A stretch of DNA of 61,298 nucleotides from Methanobacteriota archaeon (GTDB lineage: Archaea > Methanobacteriota > Methanobacteria > Methanobacteriales > Methanobacteriaceae): the NCBI GenBank assembly GCA_023436175.1, contig JAEZKE010000017.1, positions 1 to 61,298 of the forward strand, in the 5' to 3' direction. The translations under genes were made by a program, and so were the position numbers. Below are positions 18,041 through 26,685 of the stretch, one piece after another; the stretch's first letter is position 1; every line of letters begins with the position of its first letter. The notes beneath the pieces are model-generated. The model saw only the letters and a list, made by a program, of their open reading frames with translations, was not told where the DNA came from and did not search any database.

Positions 18041-18718
18041 ATGCCACAAGAAATCAAAACCATTGAATTACCCATTAAATTTGGTTTAATTAAGTTAGGT
18101 ACTGTGAACACTTACCTTGTAAAAAACGGTTCAGATTATGTCTTGATTGACACAGGACCTTCAAATAAGCGTTCGGATGTTGAAAAAGAACTTGAAGATG
18201 CAGGCTGCACACCAGAAAACCTTAAACTTATAATTTTAACCCATGGAGATTTTGATCACACTGGTAATGCTGATTATCTACGTGAAAAATTTGATACAAA
18301 AATAGCCATGAATTATGGAGACTTAGAAATGGTCAGGCATGGAAACATGTTCTGGAACCGAAAAGGGCATTTCCTCATCAAAATGATGGCTCCTGTTCTA
18401 TTTGGTTTTGGTAAATCAGAAAGATTTAGACCTGATTTACATATGGGTGAGGGACATAGGCTCTCAGAGTATGGTTTTGATGCTGAAATTATATATCTTC
18501 CAGGACACTCTAAGGGCTCTATAGGGATCCTTACAGATGACGGCAATCTATTTTGCGGAGATTTACTTACAAATAATAAAAAACCAGATTTAAACTCTAT
18601 TATTGATGATAAATCAGAGGCTAAGGAGAGTATTGAAAAATTAAAAAGTTTGAAATTAAAAACAGTTTATCCTGGGCACGGTGAACAGTTTTCAATGGAT
18701 GAGCTGGTTAAAAAATAA
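18041..18718 (+). CDS. MBL-fold metallo-hydrolase
   Basis: Metallo-beta-lactamase-fold protein of 225 residues. Metal ligands are visible as THGDFDHTGN (HxxxDH variant, near residue 67), GHSKGS (second His region) and the C-terminal PGHGE. The fold fits glyoxalase II, thioesterase or flavodiiron-like relatives. The length fits a stand-alone hydrolase without a flavodoxin domain, yet it sits at the end of a flavodoxin-rich operon. A split flavodiiron-like partnership is possible but the ligand pattern is closer to glyoxalase II/hydrolases. Confidence 0.87.
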   Translation: MPQEIKTIELPIKFGLIKLGTVNTYLVKNGSDYVLIDTGPSNKRSDVEKELEDAGCTPENLKLIILTHGDFDHTGNADYLREKFDTKIAMNYGDLEMVRHGNMFWNRKGHFLIKMMAPVLFGFGKSERFRPDLHMGEGHRLSEYGFDAEIIYLPGHSKGSIGILTDDGNLFCGDLLTNNKKPDLNSIIDDKSEAKESIEKLKSLKLKTVYPGHGEQFSMDELVKK

Positions 18719-19035
18719 AAATGAAATTTATTAATCTTAATTTTAATGACTACTTGTCTAACTCTAATTAAAGCTCATTTTAAAAGTTAATTTTGTTTTT
18801 TAATATTAAATTAGCCGCTAATTGTTATTTTACACTCTAATTTAGTATTTATTCCAGTACTGATCTGGAAGAGATCTGGAACTAAAATAGAAGTGATCTT
18901 GAAAAGAACTTGAAAAATCTTTTTATTTCTCATTAATTTTATTTTAAACTGTAAATCCACAAGAAAGCCAATGTTAAAATTTTTATTTTGATTAAAGGCT
19001 TTTGGCTTATAAAATGATAAAAATGGAGGTTTAAA
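18719..19035. promoter_or_regulatory. Intergenic region with repeated CTGGAA motifs
   Basis: A 317-base non-coding stretch. TTCCAG (18852-18857) faces CTGGAA (18865-18870), and CTGGAA recurs at 18876-18881; a related GATCTTGAA follows near 18894. The ordered GATCTGGAA repeats look like sites for a regulator of the ABC operon that starts at 19036. GGAGG at 19025 is the ribosome site. Nothing else is apparent. Confidence 0.4.
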
Positions 19036-19944
19036 ATGGATTATGCTATTCGAACTAATAGCCTTACCAAAAGCTATGGTGATTTTACTGCAGTAGAAGA
19101 TCTAGAGCTTAAGGTGCCTGCAGGTAAGGTATATGGATTTTTAGGAAGGAACGGATCAGGAAAGACAACTACAATTCGAATGATTATGGGCCTTATTAAG
19201 CCTAATAAAGGTCATGTTGAAATATTTGGCAGTGAAATCAGCAGAAATCGGGCTGAATATCTTGCTAGTATTGGGGCAATAATAGAGACGCCGGGCTTTT
19301 ATGGAAACCTTTCTGCCTATGAAAATCTTGAAATAACAGCTAAAATGTTTAAAGCCGAAAAGAACAGGATTAATGAAGTTCTGGAAATTGTAGGATTGTC
19401 GAATATTGGAGATAAATCTGTCGGGAAGTTTTCTTTAGGTATGAAACAGAGATTGGGGATAGCTAATGCGCTTGTCCATTCTCCTCAAATCCTTATTCTT
19501 GATGAACCTACTAATGGTCTAGATCCGGCTGGAATAATTGAAATGAGGAAATTAATCCGGCAGCTGTCTGGATCGATGGGAATAACAGTTTTTGTTTCAA
19601 GCCATTTACTCAGTGAAGTACAGCAGATCGCAGATTATATTGGAATCATTGACAGCGGACAACTTTTAAAACAGGGCGGAATGGAACTGATTAATAGTGA
19701 TGAACAGAGTTTCCTGGTCGTGGAAACAGATCAGTTAAAAAAGACAGCCCAGCTAATTGAATCTCTTGATTTTAATTTTGAAGAAAATAGTAATGGGTTT
19801 AAAGTCTTCTGTGCACGTGAAGACAATGTCAAAATTAATAACGAGCTGGTTGAAAATCAAATAAATGTCTATAACTTGGAATCTGTATCCAAAACATTAG
19901 AAGAGAGATTTTTAGGAATTACAAACGATAAGGGGATATTATGA
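19036..19944 (+). CDS. ABC transporter ATPase, BcrA/lantibiotic-immunity type
   Basis: ATPase of 302 residues with Walker A GRNGSGKTT, signature FSLGMKQRLG, Walker B ILILDEPTNGLDP and H-loop SSH. The C-terminal 80-residue extension (from about 220) is typical of BcrA-like ATPases that energise two-gene exporters for antimicrobial peptides. The gene ends four bases inside the permease gene, so the two are translationally coupled. A strong GGAGG precedes ATG 19036. The real substrate is unknown. Confidence 0.92.
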   Translation: MDYAIRTNSLTKSYGDFTAVEDLELKVPAGKVYGFLGRNGSGKTTTIRMIMGLIKPNKGHVEIFGSEISRNRAEYLASIGAIIETPGFYGNLSAYENLEITAKMFKAEKNRINEVLEIVGLSNIGDKSVGKFSLGMKQRLGIANALVHSPQILILDEPTNGLDPAGIIEMRKLIRQLSGSMGITVFVSSHLLSEVQQIADYIGIIDSGQLLKQGGMELINSDEQSFLVVETDQLKKTAQLIESLDFNFEENSNGFKVFCAREDNVKINNELVENQINVYNLESVSKTLEERFLGITNDKGIL

Positions 19945-20678
19945 TTAATTTAATGCAGTCTGAATATAAAAAGTATAAAAGCACTTATGTTTATGCCTTG
20001 GGCCTTTTAGGGATGATATCGCCGATTATATTGGTAGCAATAGGCACATTCATAGTTAAAGGCGATCTGATAAGTAATGGGCTGTACAACTGGCATTCTT
20101 TCACAGGGCGCGCGATAGAATTATTTGTATTCTTTGTAGGGCCATTAATAGCATCTTTTATTGCAGTGAGCTCTATTTTTTATGAGTATCAATCTCACGC
20201 CATGGAAAACCTTTTAACTACTCCTTATTCCAGGTGGAAAATCATTACTGGGAAACTAGCATATATTTCACTGTTGATTATAGCGTTATATGCATGTGTG
20301 ACTTTAACTAATCTGGCATGTGCTGTTATTCTGGGTTTTCCAATTACCACAACTGAAGTAATTAATTACAGCAGTTATTTTATGCTTGCTGGTGTTGCTA
20401 CTCTGGTAATAGTACCCTTAGCCATGCTTTTAACTCTGGTTTTCAGGAGTTTTATCCCGGCAATGATTATTTCAGTTGCAGGAATTATACCTAATCTGGC
20501 TGCGTTCCATTGGGATAAATGCTATATCTCCCCTTGGGCTGCTCCTGAGGTTTTAGTACTTAAAATTGGGGGGTTTTTACAGGTAGATCTTATTAATACG
20601 GTTGTATTTTTAATATTCTACGCAGTGTTGTTTTTAGTTGCTCTTCTGGTTTACTTCAACTATTCAGATCAGTACTAA
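19941..20678 (+). CDS. ABC-2 family permease (BcrB-like)
   Basis: Membrane protein of 245 residues with six hydrophobic helices, beginning MINLMQSEYKKYKSTYVYALGL, which is the cytosolic leader usual for ABC-2 permeases of the lantibiotic-immunity group. The segment YQSHAMENLLTTPYSRWKIITGK is the conserved coupling region. It overlaps the ATPase gene by four bases (ATGA). With that ATPase it should form an exporter or a self-protection system. Confidence 0.88.
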   Translation: MINLMQSEYKKYKSTYVYALGLLGMISPIILVAIGTFIVKGDLISNGLYNWHSFTGRAIELFVFFVGPLIASFIAVSSIFYEYQSHAMENLLTTPYSRWKIITGKLAYISLLIIALYACVTLTNLACAVILGFPITTTEVINYSSYFMLAGVATLVIVPLAMLLTLVFRSFIPAMIISVAGIIPNLAAFHWDKCYISPWAAPEVLVLKIGGFLQVDLINTVVFLIFYAVLFLVALLVYFNYSDQY

Positions 20679-20793
20679 GGTTAAATCTCCTTAACTCATT
20701 TTAGAGATGGGAACTCAAGGGATGAAATTTCAGATAGATGTATAACAAATTAGAAATTAGATGACTTTAATAAACTCGTATAAGTACAGTATC

Positions 20794-21097
<304 letters not shown>

Positions 21098-21123
21098 TCA
21101 ATATTTATTAAAGGAGTTAAAAA

Positions 21124-21423
21124 ATGGCAGTTAGCAATACAATTGATTTATGGACGTTATATATTGCAGCTATTATAGGAATTGGTAATGTTTGCTTGTT
21201 AGGGGTATTATTTAAAATTTACTGGCAGAATTACAGGGAAATAAAATCTAAATTTAATTTAGGGCTGCTGTTCTTTGCAGCTTTCCTGATACTTCAAAGT
21301 GTCTTTTTAGCTGTCAGCATACTTTTCCACGGCGGTTTTAATCGTGGATCTGGTGTTATTCTAATTATAAATAATGCTATATTGTTTGTTGCACTTTCCA
21401 TACTGTTGAAGATCACATGGTGA
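21124..21423 (+). CDS. Small membrane protein paired with winged-helix gene
   Basis: A 99-residue protein with three predicted membrane helices (LYIAAIIGIGNVCLLGVLFKIYW, LLFFAAFLILQSVFLAVSILF and VILIINNAILFVALSILLKI). AAAGGAG precedes ATG 21124. In archaea, short three-helix proteins are often encoded next to an ArsR-like regulator, so the two may act together as a membrane-linked sensor pair. I do not assign a named family. Confidence 0.7.
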   Translation: MAVSNTIDLWTLYIAAIIGIGNVCLLGVLFKIYWQNYREIKSKFNLGLLFFAAFLILQSVFLAVSILFHGGFNRGSGVILIINNAILFVALSILLKITW

Positions 21424-21455
21424 ATGGAAAATTTGTAATCAATGGAGGTAATTTT

Positions 21456-21773
21456 ATGACACCAAAATGTAAAATAACAGTTTTAAAGAAAAATCTAAAC
21501 GAAGACCTGGCAAAAGAGTACTGCCAAAATGAAGTTACATCGTGTCCTGTTTTTTTGGAAGGACAGGAATTTATCTCTGGATTTGAAAAACCTGAGGGTT
21601 TTTGTGATTGGGCATGGAACGATATCCATAAATTTGTGACAGTTTTACTCTCTGGAGGTAATTTTTCCAAAGGTATATTCGAAGGGTGGATGAAAGACGG
21701 CAAAACTATGATAGCTTGCTGCACTGATGCGATACGTCCAGTGACTTTTAAAATAGAAAGAATTGATGGATAA
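21456..21773 (+). CDS. TIGR04076-family protein
   Basis: About 105 residues starting MTPKCKITVLKKNLNEDLAKEYC; this KxKITVLKxxxNxDLAxEYC opening, the central CPVFxEGQEF and the C-terminal CCTDxxRPVxFKIER segment are the marks of the TIGR04076 family. Function is unknown. Conserved Cys residues (three near the ends of each motif) suggest metal or redox chemistry. GGAGGT at 21444-21449 sets the ATG at 21456, although a longer frame opens at 21417 and overlaps the previous gene. Confidence 0.82.
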   Translation: MTPKCKITVLKKNLNEDLAKEYCQNEVTSCPVFLEGQEFISGFEKPEGFCDWAWNDIHKFVTVLLSGGNFSKGIFEGWMKDGKTMIACCTDAIRPVTFKIERIDG

Positions 21774-21967
21774 AATCAATTATTTATTTTTATTATACTG
21801 ATTTAAGAAAGCTTCAAGCTTACAGGAATGCCTGTAGATTGTAATTAAAAATCAAAGAATTAACTTATGGAAATATTAATAGGATATACTCTACTTAATT
21901 TAAATAAAGACAAGTTCTGATATTTAAAGTATTATAACCTAAATCTTAGTTATAGGGGAATAAGTTT
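21774..21967. other. Intergenic region with two adjacent small hairpins
   Basis: AAGCTT-C-AAGCTT (21809-21821) is directly followed by ACAGG-AATG-CCTGT (21822-21835). The pair may end transcription of the preceding gene. Unlike the hairpins at 26.5-28.5 and 40.3 kb, they lack the three-base loop closed by C-G, so I do not put them in that family. The rest is an A+T-rich promoter for the gene at 21968. Confidence 0.4.
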
Positions 21968-22483
21968 ATGAGGTTGATTATAAGAGCTTTATTTTCACTG
22001 ATTCTTCCTGTAACTATTACATTGATAATACCAGTACTTGTTATTTTAGGTTTTAATAATCGTCTGTTAACGTTTGATTCCGCTTTATCTGGAGTTATGT
22101 TGGCAATAGGTACTTTTTTAATAATTTTGGGGTTAGGATTTGTAATTTATACAAACCAGGCATTTTTCAGAATAGGTAAAGGTACATTGGCACCATGGGA
22201 TCCTCCAAAAAAGCTGGTGGTTGCCGGTGTATATAGATATGTTAGAAATCCAATGATAAGTGGCGTTTTAATGATTGTTCTTGGTGAAACGCTAATTTTT
22301 GCTTCAATTGAGCTCTTCATACTGTTTATTTTATTTTTTATTGTGAACCATGTCTATTTTGTGTATTCAGAGGAACCAGGTTTAGAAAAACGGTTTGGTG
22401 ATGATTATGTTATATATAAAAAGAATGTTCCAAGATGGATTCCTCGTTTAAAACCGTGGAAGATGGGTGAGAAAATTAAATAA
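21968..22483 (+). CDS. Isoprenylcysteine methyltransferase (ICMT)-like membrane protein
   Basis: A 171-residue integral membrane protein with four to five helices. The C-terminal half reads GVYRYVRNPMISGVLMIVLGE and later EEPGLEKRFGDDYVIYKKNVPRWIPR, the signature of the ICMT/PEMT superfamily of SAM-dependent membrane methyltransferases. In prokaryotes these act on lipids or unknown small substrates. Start ATG 21968 follows an AGGGGAATAAG site. It stands alone between the small-protein cluster and a convergent TetR gene. Confidence 0.85.
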   Translation: MRLIIRALFSLILPVTITLIIPVLVILGFNNRLLTFDSALSGVMLAIGTFLIILGLGFVIYTNQAFFRIGKGTLAPWDPPKKLVVAGVYRYVRNPMISGVLMIVLGETLIFASIELFILFILFFIVNHVYFVYSEEPGLEKRFGDDYVIYKKNVPRWIPRLKPWKMGEKIK

Positions 22484-22513
22484 TTGTGATGAATTTGACT
22501 CGTTGAAACAAAA

Positions 22514-23128
22514 TCATGGATTATAACTCCAAATTTTCAACGAAAGATCGACTAACATGTCTATAACTGAATTATCATCTTTAAAAATGGTTGGAAACAT
22601 AGTACTGTAAAATATCAGGCTTTTTACAGCCAGCGACCACTCTGTGAACACTTTCACATAATCTTTATCTGAAATATCTACTCCCTTGAATTTGCTGAAA
22701 AATTTGAAAATATCAGCATAATCTTCTGCACTCATACTTTTAATATCTTCGAGTACTTCATCTTCCATTAGCGCGGCAATTGTAACTGCTTTTACCACTT
22801 CAGCGTTTTTTCTATGTAATTCAAGCATATTTTTGTTAACTTCTTTTATGTAACCTGGAAAATCTGCAAAATCAATTTTTTCGGGCTTTTTCATCATAAA
22901 ATCTTCATCCAAGCGCTTTGAGCTCAGTTGTTTGAGTATATCAAACTTACCATTTGGAAAATATTTATATATTAACCCAATACTTACATCAGCTTCTTTT
23001 GCTATATCTCGGATTGAAACAGCACCATAGCCTTTTCTTTCCACAAGAATTCTAGTTGATTGGATTATACGTTGTATTTTCGCTTCCTTATCTCTTTCGT
23101 ATTTTTTAAGCGTCATTTTAGGCCACAT
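22514..23128 (-). CDS. TetR/AcrR-family transcriptional regulator
   Basis: A 204-residue repressor with the N-terminal HTH (VSIRDIAKEADVSIGLIYKYF) and a helical effector domain. It is divergent from the DUF998 gene at 23355, and a 15-base palindrome at 23272-23286 lies in the shared intergenic region. That arrangement predicts that it controls the DUF998 gene and perhaps itself. The first Met at 23128 lacks a clear ribosome site and the Met at 23116 could be used instead. Confidence 0.88.
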   Translation of the reverse strand: MWPKMTLKKYERDKEAKIQRIIQSTRILVERKGYGAVSIRDIAKEADVSIGLIYKYFPNGKFDILKQLSSKRLDEDFMMKKPEKIDFADFPGYIKEVNKNMLELHRKNAEVVKAVTIAALMEDEVLEDIKSMSAEDYADIFKFFSKFKGVDISDKDYVKVFTEWSLAVKSLIFYSTMFPTIFKDDNSVIDMLVDLSLKIWSYNP

Positions 23129-23271
23129 AAAATTTTAAATATAATTTTTTAAATGTATGAACAACTCTTTTGAAATGTTTTATGGAATGTAGATGAATAA
23201 TTTCTTAAAATCATACTTTTATTGATTATATGCACTGGAAAACCTTATTAAAGATCAATTTCATAATATTG

Positions 23272-23286
23272 GTGAACATTGTTCAC
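23272..23286. promoter_or_regulatory. Probable TetR operator
   Basis: A near-perfect palindrome with arms GTGAACA (23272-23278) and TGTTCAC (23280-23286) around one central T. The site sits between the TetR gene and the DUF998 gene, 69 bases before the latter's start. The size and symmetry fit a TetR dimer. Confidence 0.65.
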
Positions 23287-23354
23287 TTATTGAAGTTCCA
23301 TGGATAAATACTTTGAGTTCTATTTGGAAGTATGTGCTTGGGAGGAAATAAAAT

Positions 23355-23987
23355 ATGACTGGAAAAAACAGGACTTTTATACAAAAACAACGGTTCTTTG
23401 CTCTCTGTGGTATCGTTGCACCGATTTTATTCGTAATTTTAGTAATTGTAGAGAGTATACTTCGGCCAGGATACAGTCAAATCTTCAACGACGTCAGTGA
23501 CCTTGGCATTGGTTCTTATGCACTAATTCAAAACATAAATTTCATAATATTTGGTCTTTTGTCAATTGGTTTTGCTATTGGTCTTGGTGCTAATCTACCT
23601 CATCGTGCAGGAAAAATAGCAAAATGGCTGGTAATTGTATTTGGTTTGTGTATAATACTTGCAGGTGTGACACTATTTTCTGTTGGGGCAGATGTAACTT
23701 ATGCAAAAGATGTGGCGGCACATGGCCTGGTGAGCGCCATATCATTCTTAGTGATAATAGTGGCGCAGTTCATGACATGGCAGGCGTTAAGGAGAAGTGA
23801 AACTGTTATATGGGGCCGTTATCGAATATTTTCGCTGATAATGGGATTAATGTCAATATTTACACTTTTGCTGCTCTCATATACTCAATTTTCATCGTAT
23901 CATGGAGCAACTGAGCGACTGTTCATTGCAATGTGGATGATCTGGATTGAAGTGACAGGCTTAAAACTTTATTTTTTAATTAAATAA
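23355..23987 (+). CDS. DUF998 membrane protein
   Basis: A 210-residue protein with six hydrophobic helices. The start CGIVAPILFVILVIVES followed by RPGYSQIFNDVSDLGIGSYA is the conserved N-terminus of DUF998. The family is widespread, has no known reaction and is often under local regulators. A GGGAGGA site is placed well before ATG 23355. It is likely the target of the divergent TetR regulator. Confidence 0.88.
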   Translation: MTGKNRTFIQKQRFFALCGIVAPILFVILVIVESILRPGYSQIFNDVSDLGIGSYALIQNINFIIFGLLSIGFAIGLGANLPHRAGKIAKWLVIVFGLCIILAGVTLFSVGADVTYAKDVAAHGLVSAISFLVIIVAQFMTWQALRRSETVIWGRYRIFSLIMGLMSIFTLLLLSYTQFSSYHGATERLFIAMWMIWIEVTGLKLYFLIK

Positions 23988-24064
23988 TCTCCATTTATTT
24001 TCAGAAAGTATTTAATTAGGATTACTTTTAGATTATATTATTATGATTTGAAGGAATGAGTAAA

Positions 24065-24823
24065 ATGAAAAAATGGTACGAAGAATTATTTACAAATTAC
24101 GCTAATAAATACGAAAATGAAGTTTATACTCAGGGAACCCTTGGAGAAGTTGATTTTATAGAAAAAGAGATTAACTATGATAAAAACTGTAAAATCCTTG
24201 ATATTGGCTGTGGAACCGGCAGACATGACATAGAACTTGCAAAAAGGGGTTACAATGTCACTGGAATTGACCTTTCAGAGGCAATGCTGGCCAAAGCAAG
24301 GGAAAAAGCCCGGGAAGCTGGAGTAAATTTAAATCTTCAGCTGGCTGATGCTAGAAAACTGCAGTTTGAACATCAGTTTGATCTGGTAATTATGCTCTGT
24401 GAAGGTGCATTTTCTTTAATGGAAACCGACGAAATGAACTTTGAAATCCTTAAAAATGCTGCTGAAGCATTAAAAAAGAATGGGAAGTTGATATTTACAA
24501 CCTTAAATGGTCTTTATCCTTTATTCCATTCAGTTAAAGAGTTTATGGATGAAAACATGGTGGATGGGAATAGTTGGAGGGATAATTCATTTAATCTGAT
24601 GACTTTCCGTGATATATTCACTGTTGAAATGGAAGATGACGATGGAAATTCGATGGTTTTGAGATGCAATGAACGCTATTATGTACCTTCTGAAATTACA
24701 TGGCTCCTTAAATCACTAAATTTCAGTAAAATTGATATATTGGGATGTAAAATTGGAAATTACAATAGAAATGACATTTTAACCACAGAAGATTTTGAAA
24801 TGCTTGTTGTAGCTGAATTATAA
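24065..24823 (+). CDS. Class I SAM-dependent methyltransferase
   Basis: About 252 residues with motif I ILDIGCGTGRHDIELA (near residue 45), the acidic motif II end GIDLSEAM and the post-motif FDLVIMLCEGAFSLM. AAGGA at 24051-24055 gives nine bases to ATG 24065, while the earlier ATG at 24056 directly abuts it. The N-terminal MKKWYEELFTNYANKYENEVYTQGT resembles small-molecule methyltransferases of the ubiE-like group. The substrate is unknown. Confidence 0.88.
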   Translation: MKKWYEELFTNYANKYENEVYTQGTLGEVDFIEKEINYDKNCKILDIGCGTGRHDIELAKRGYNVTGIDLSEAMLAKAREKAREAGVNLNLQLADARKLQFEHQFDLVIMLCEGAFSLMETDEMNFEILKNAAEALKKNGKLIFTTLNGLYPLFHSVKEFMDENMVDGNSWRDNSFNLMTFRDIFTVEMEDDDGNSMVLRCNERYYVPSEITWLLKSLNFSKIDILGCKIGNYNRNDILTTEDFEMLVVAEL

Positions 24824-24882
24824 AATAAAAGATTTTACTTTCTTATTTTGTAAATTAATAAAATTAACGTCTTGAAAAAGAA

Positions 24883-24954
24883 TAGTCCCTGGCGGAGTCG
24901 AACCGCCGTCGAAAGGTCCAGAGCCTCACAGGATTACCACTACCCCAAGGGACT
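24883..24954 (-). tRNA. tRNA-Gln (anticodon CTG)
   Basis: On the minus strand the sequence folds as a cloverleaf: acceptor AGTCCCT pairs with AGGGACT, the T arm is GGCGG-TTCGACT-CCGCC, the D arm holds TAGTGGTAA, and the anticodon loop is CTCTGGA with anticodon CTG. A discriminator A is encoded at 24883 and CCA is not encoded. The anticodon stem TGAGG/CCTTT has a mismatch at its outer end and a G-T pair. The overall form, including the T-G pair before the anticodon stem, matches archaeal glutamine tRNAs. Confidence 0.9.
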
Positions 24955-25128
24955 AGTAAAAAAAATTATATTTCTGATTTGATATAAATACTTTTTGGAA
25001 TATAAATTTAACTATGCTATTATTTATTCGTTATATTTAATTTTAAGCTGCATTTAAGTAAAAAATATTATTTGATGTACAAAAATTATTTTTTGTAAAT
25101 GGTATATGGGATATATTTTTTAATTAAT

Positions 25129-25373
25129 TTAATATCTCATCATCTGTTCAGTAAACCCCTTTTTAATGGAATTTTGAGATTTTTCTAAAATTTCCGGGTC
25201 TCTGCCTTTAGTTTCAGGCAGTGCCCATACCTAGATACCCGTGAGTATCGCAAAAATTGCTGCAAGGAATACTCCAAGTCCAATTATCACTTGAACATGA
25301 CGCCTATTGCTACTACTAAAAATAGTACGTAGGCGACTACAAAAATTGGTATTGCGAAAACAATTTCCCACAT
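25129..25373 (-). pseudogene. Remnant of an MFS transporter C-terminus
   Basis: Read on the minus strand from ATG 25373 (GGAGGGG upstream), the frame gives FAIPIFVVAYVLFLVVAIG and then a stop after 28 residues. In another frame it continues RRHVQVIIGLGVFLAAIFA, an in-frame TAG, and VWALPETKGRDPEILEKSQN to a TAA at 25129. The PETKGR ending is the mark of MFS sugar/drug transporters after the last helix. So two helices and the tail remain, broken by one frameshift and one nonsense codon. The rest of the transporter is gone. Confidence 0.7.
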
Positions 25374-25759
25374 ATGTTTTCCCCTCCAAGTTTTACTTTA
25401 TAATATATTATTACTATCAAGTAATATAAAAATAAAGCTTATGGCATTTAAGGCAATATTAAACTGATTTTATTATGCTTATTGCCCTGAAGCAGTAGTA
25501 TCAGAAGAACATTTACATTCTATTTAATTAAATTGAGCTGTATATTTTTAATTAAAATTAAGCATATCACTGAGTTTTAAGATGTATCTAACTATCATTT
25601 AGTTGAAGATTATACGTAAATTAAATACTAATTTTAAATTTTTCATGTCAGAAGTTGCATATATGAGTTGGTTATTTGGCATCCGTATAGCTAATATGGG
25701 ATAAAATCAGTAGGGTATATTTGATAGTCTAAATTAATTAAAATCAGAGGGATTTTTTT
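25374..25759. other. Intergenic region upstream of the PEP mutase-like gene
   Basis: About 386 A+T-rich bases with no convincing coding frame, RNA or repeat. It must carry the promoter for 25760. The ribosome site there is CAGAGGGA. Confidence 0.4.
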
Positions 25760-26641
25760 ATGAAAAGTAAAAAACTCAAAGAACTTCTAAGTTCTGGTGA
25801 AACACTCGTTGTGCCAGATGCATATGATCCAATAAGCGCTAAATTAATTGAAAATGCAGGATTTACGGCTGTTCAATGCTCAGGATACAGTTTTTCAATT
25901 TCTGCAGGTTACACGAAGGAAATCGACGTTACTCTTGATGAAAATATAGAATTAACCCGTAGAATTGTGGAATCAGTGGATGTTCCTGTTATGGCTGATG
26001 CTGAAGATGGTTATGGAGGACCTGAAGAAGTGATAGACACGGTTGAAAAGTTTATAGAGACTGGAGTTGCCGGCCTTAATATTGAAGATCAGATTCCTGA
26101 TGGAAAAAATAAACTGTCTATTGTAGATGCAGATTTAATGGCCCAAAAAATTATGGTGGCAAGGGAAACCGCAGAAATAGAAGGTTGTCATAATTTCATA
26201 ATAAATGGGAGAACAGACGCTTTAAAATCAACTGACAATAGGTCTGAAGGATTAGAACTTGCAATAGACCGTGCTAATCAGTATCTTGAAGCTGGTGCTG
26301 ATCTTGCATTTGTAACCTATGCTGCAACACTGGATGAGGTTAAACAGATTACAAAAGAAGTTAAAGGTCCAGTAAGTATTGCAGCAGGTCAGCATTACAA
26401 TATCAATAATTTCACAATCAATGATTTAAGGAAACTGGGAGTAGCAAGGGTTAGTTTGCCTACTTTGTTGATATATTCCAGTCTTCAGGCAATTAATAAA
26501 TCATTGTCATATCTTAAAGAAGATAATTTAGTAGATGCTTTGGAATATTTATATAATCCTGAAACCGTCGAAAATCGAAGATTTTCGGGCCTCAAAAATC
26601 ATGGATTTTTGAAGGAATTGAATGAATTATTAAATAAATAA
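25760..26641 (+). CDS. Isocitrate lyase / PEP mutase superfamily enzyme
   Basis: A 293-residue TIM-barrel enzyme. The conserved words are VPDAYDPISAKLIENAGFTAVQ, SGYS, the Mg-binding MADAEDGYGG (near residue 75), INGRTDAL and AAGQHYN. These fit the oxaloacetate decarboxylase, 2-methylisocitrate lyase or carboxyphosphonoenolpyruvate mutase group, which splits or forms C-C or C-P bonds on small 2-oxo acids. The exact reaction is not set by the sequence. A double-hairpin insertion codes in frame for about 15 residues near the C-terminus (after PETV); the frame stays open, so the enzyme is probably active with an altered tail. Confidence 0.85.
   Translation: MKSKKLKELLSSGETLVVPDAYDPISAKLIENAGFTAVQCSGYSFSISAGYTKEIDVTLDENIELTRRIVESVDVPVMADAEDGYGGPEEVIDTVEKFIETGVAGLNIEDQIPDGKNKLSIVDADLMAQKIMVARETAEIEGCHNFIINGRTDALKSTDNRSEGLELAIDRANQYLEAGADLAFVTYAATLDEVKQITKEVKGPVSIAAGQHYNINNFTINDLRKLGVARVSLPTLLIYSSLQAINKSLSYLKEDNLVDALEYLYNPETVENRRFSGLKNHGFLKELNELLNK
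26569..26611. repeat. Double-hairpin element inside the PEP mutase-like gene
   Basis: Hairpin 1 has arms CGAAAATC (26569-26576) and GATTTTCG (26580-26587) with loop GAA. After GGCCT comes hairpin 2 with arms CAAAAATC (26593-26600) and GATTTTTG (26604-26611) with loop ATG. Both loops are three bases closed by a C-G pair. The element is read through in frame as part of the coding sequence. Confidence 0.8.
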
Positions 26642-26685
26642 TATATTTTCTTTTTTAATTTACAGAAAGTGTAATGGTGAATTAA

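Noticed and set aside
21809..21835. Two hairpins after the TIGR04076 gene as another double-hairpin element
   Set aside because: Loops are one and four bases and arms are short, so they do not share the C-NNN-G geometry.
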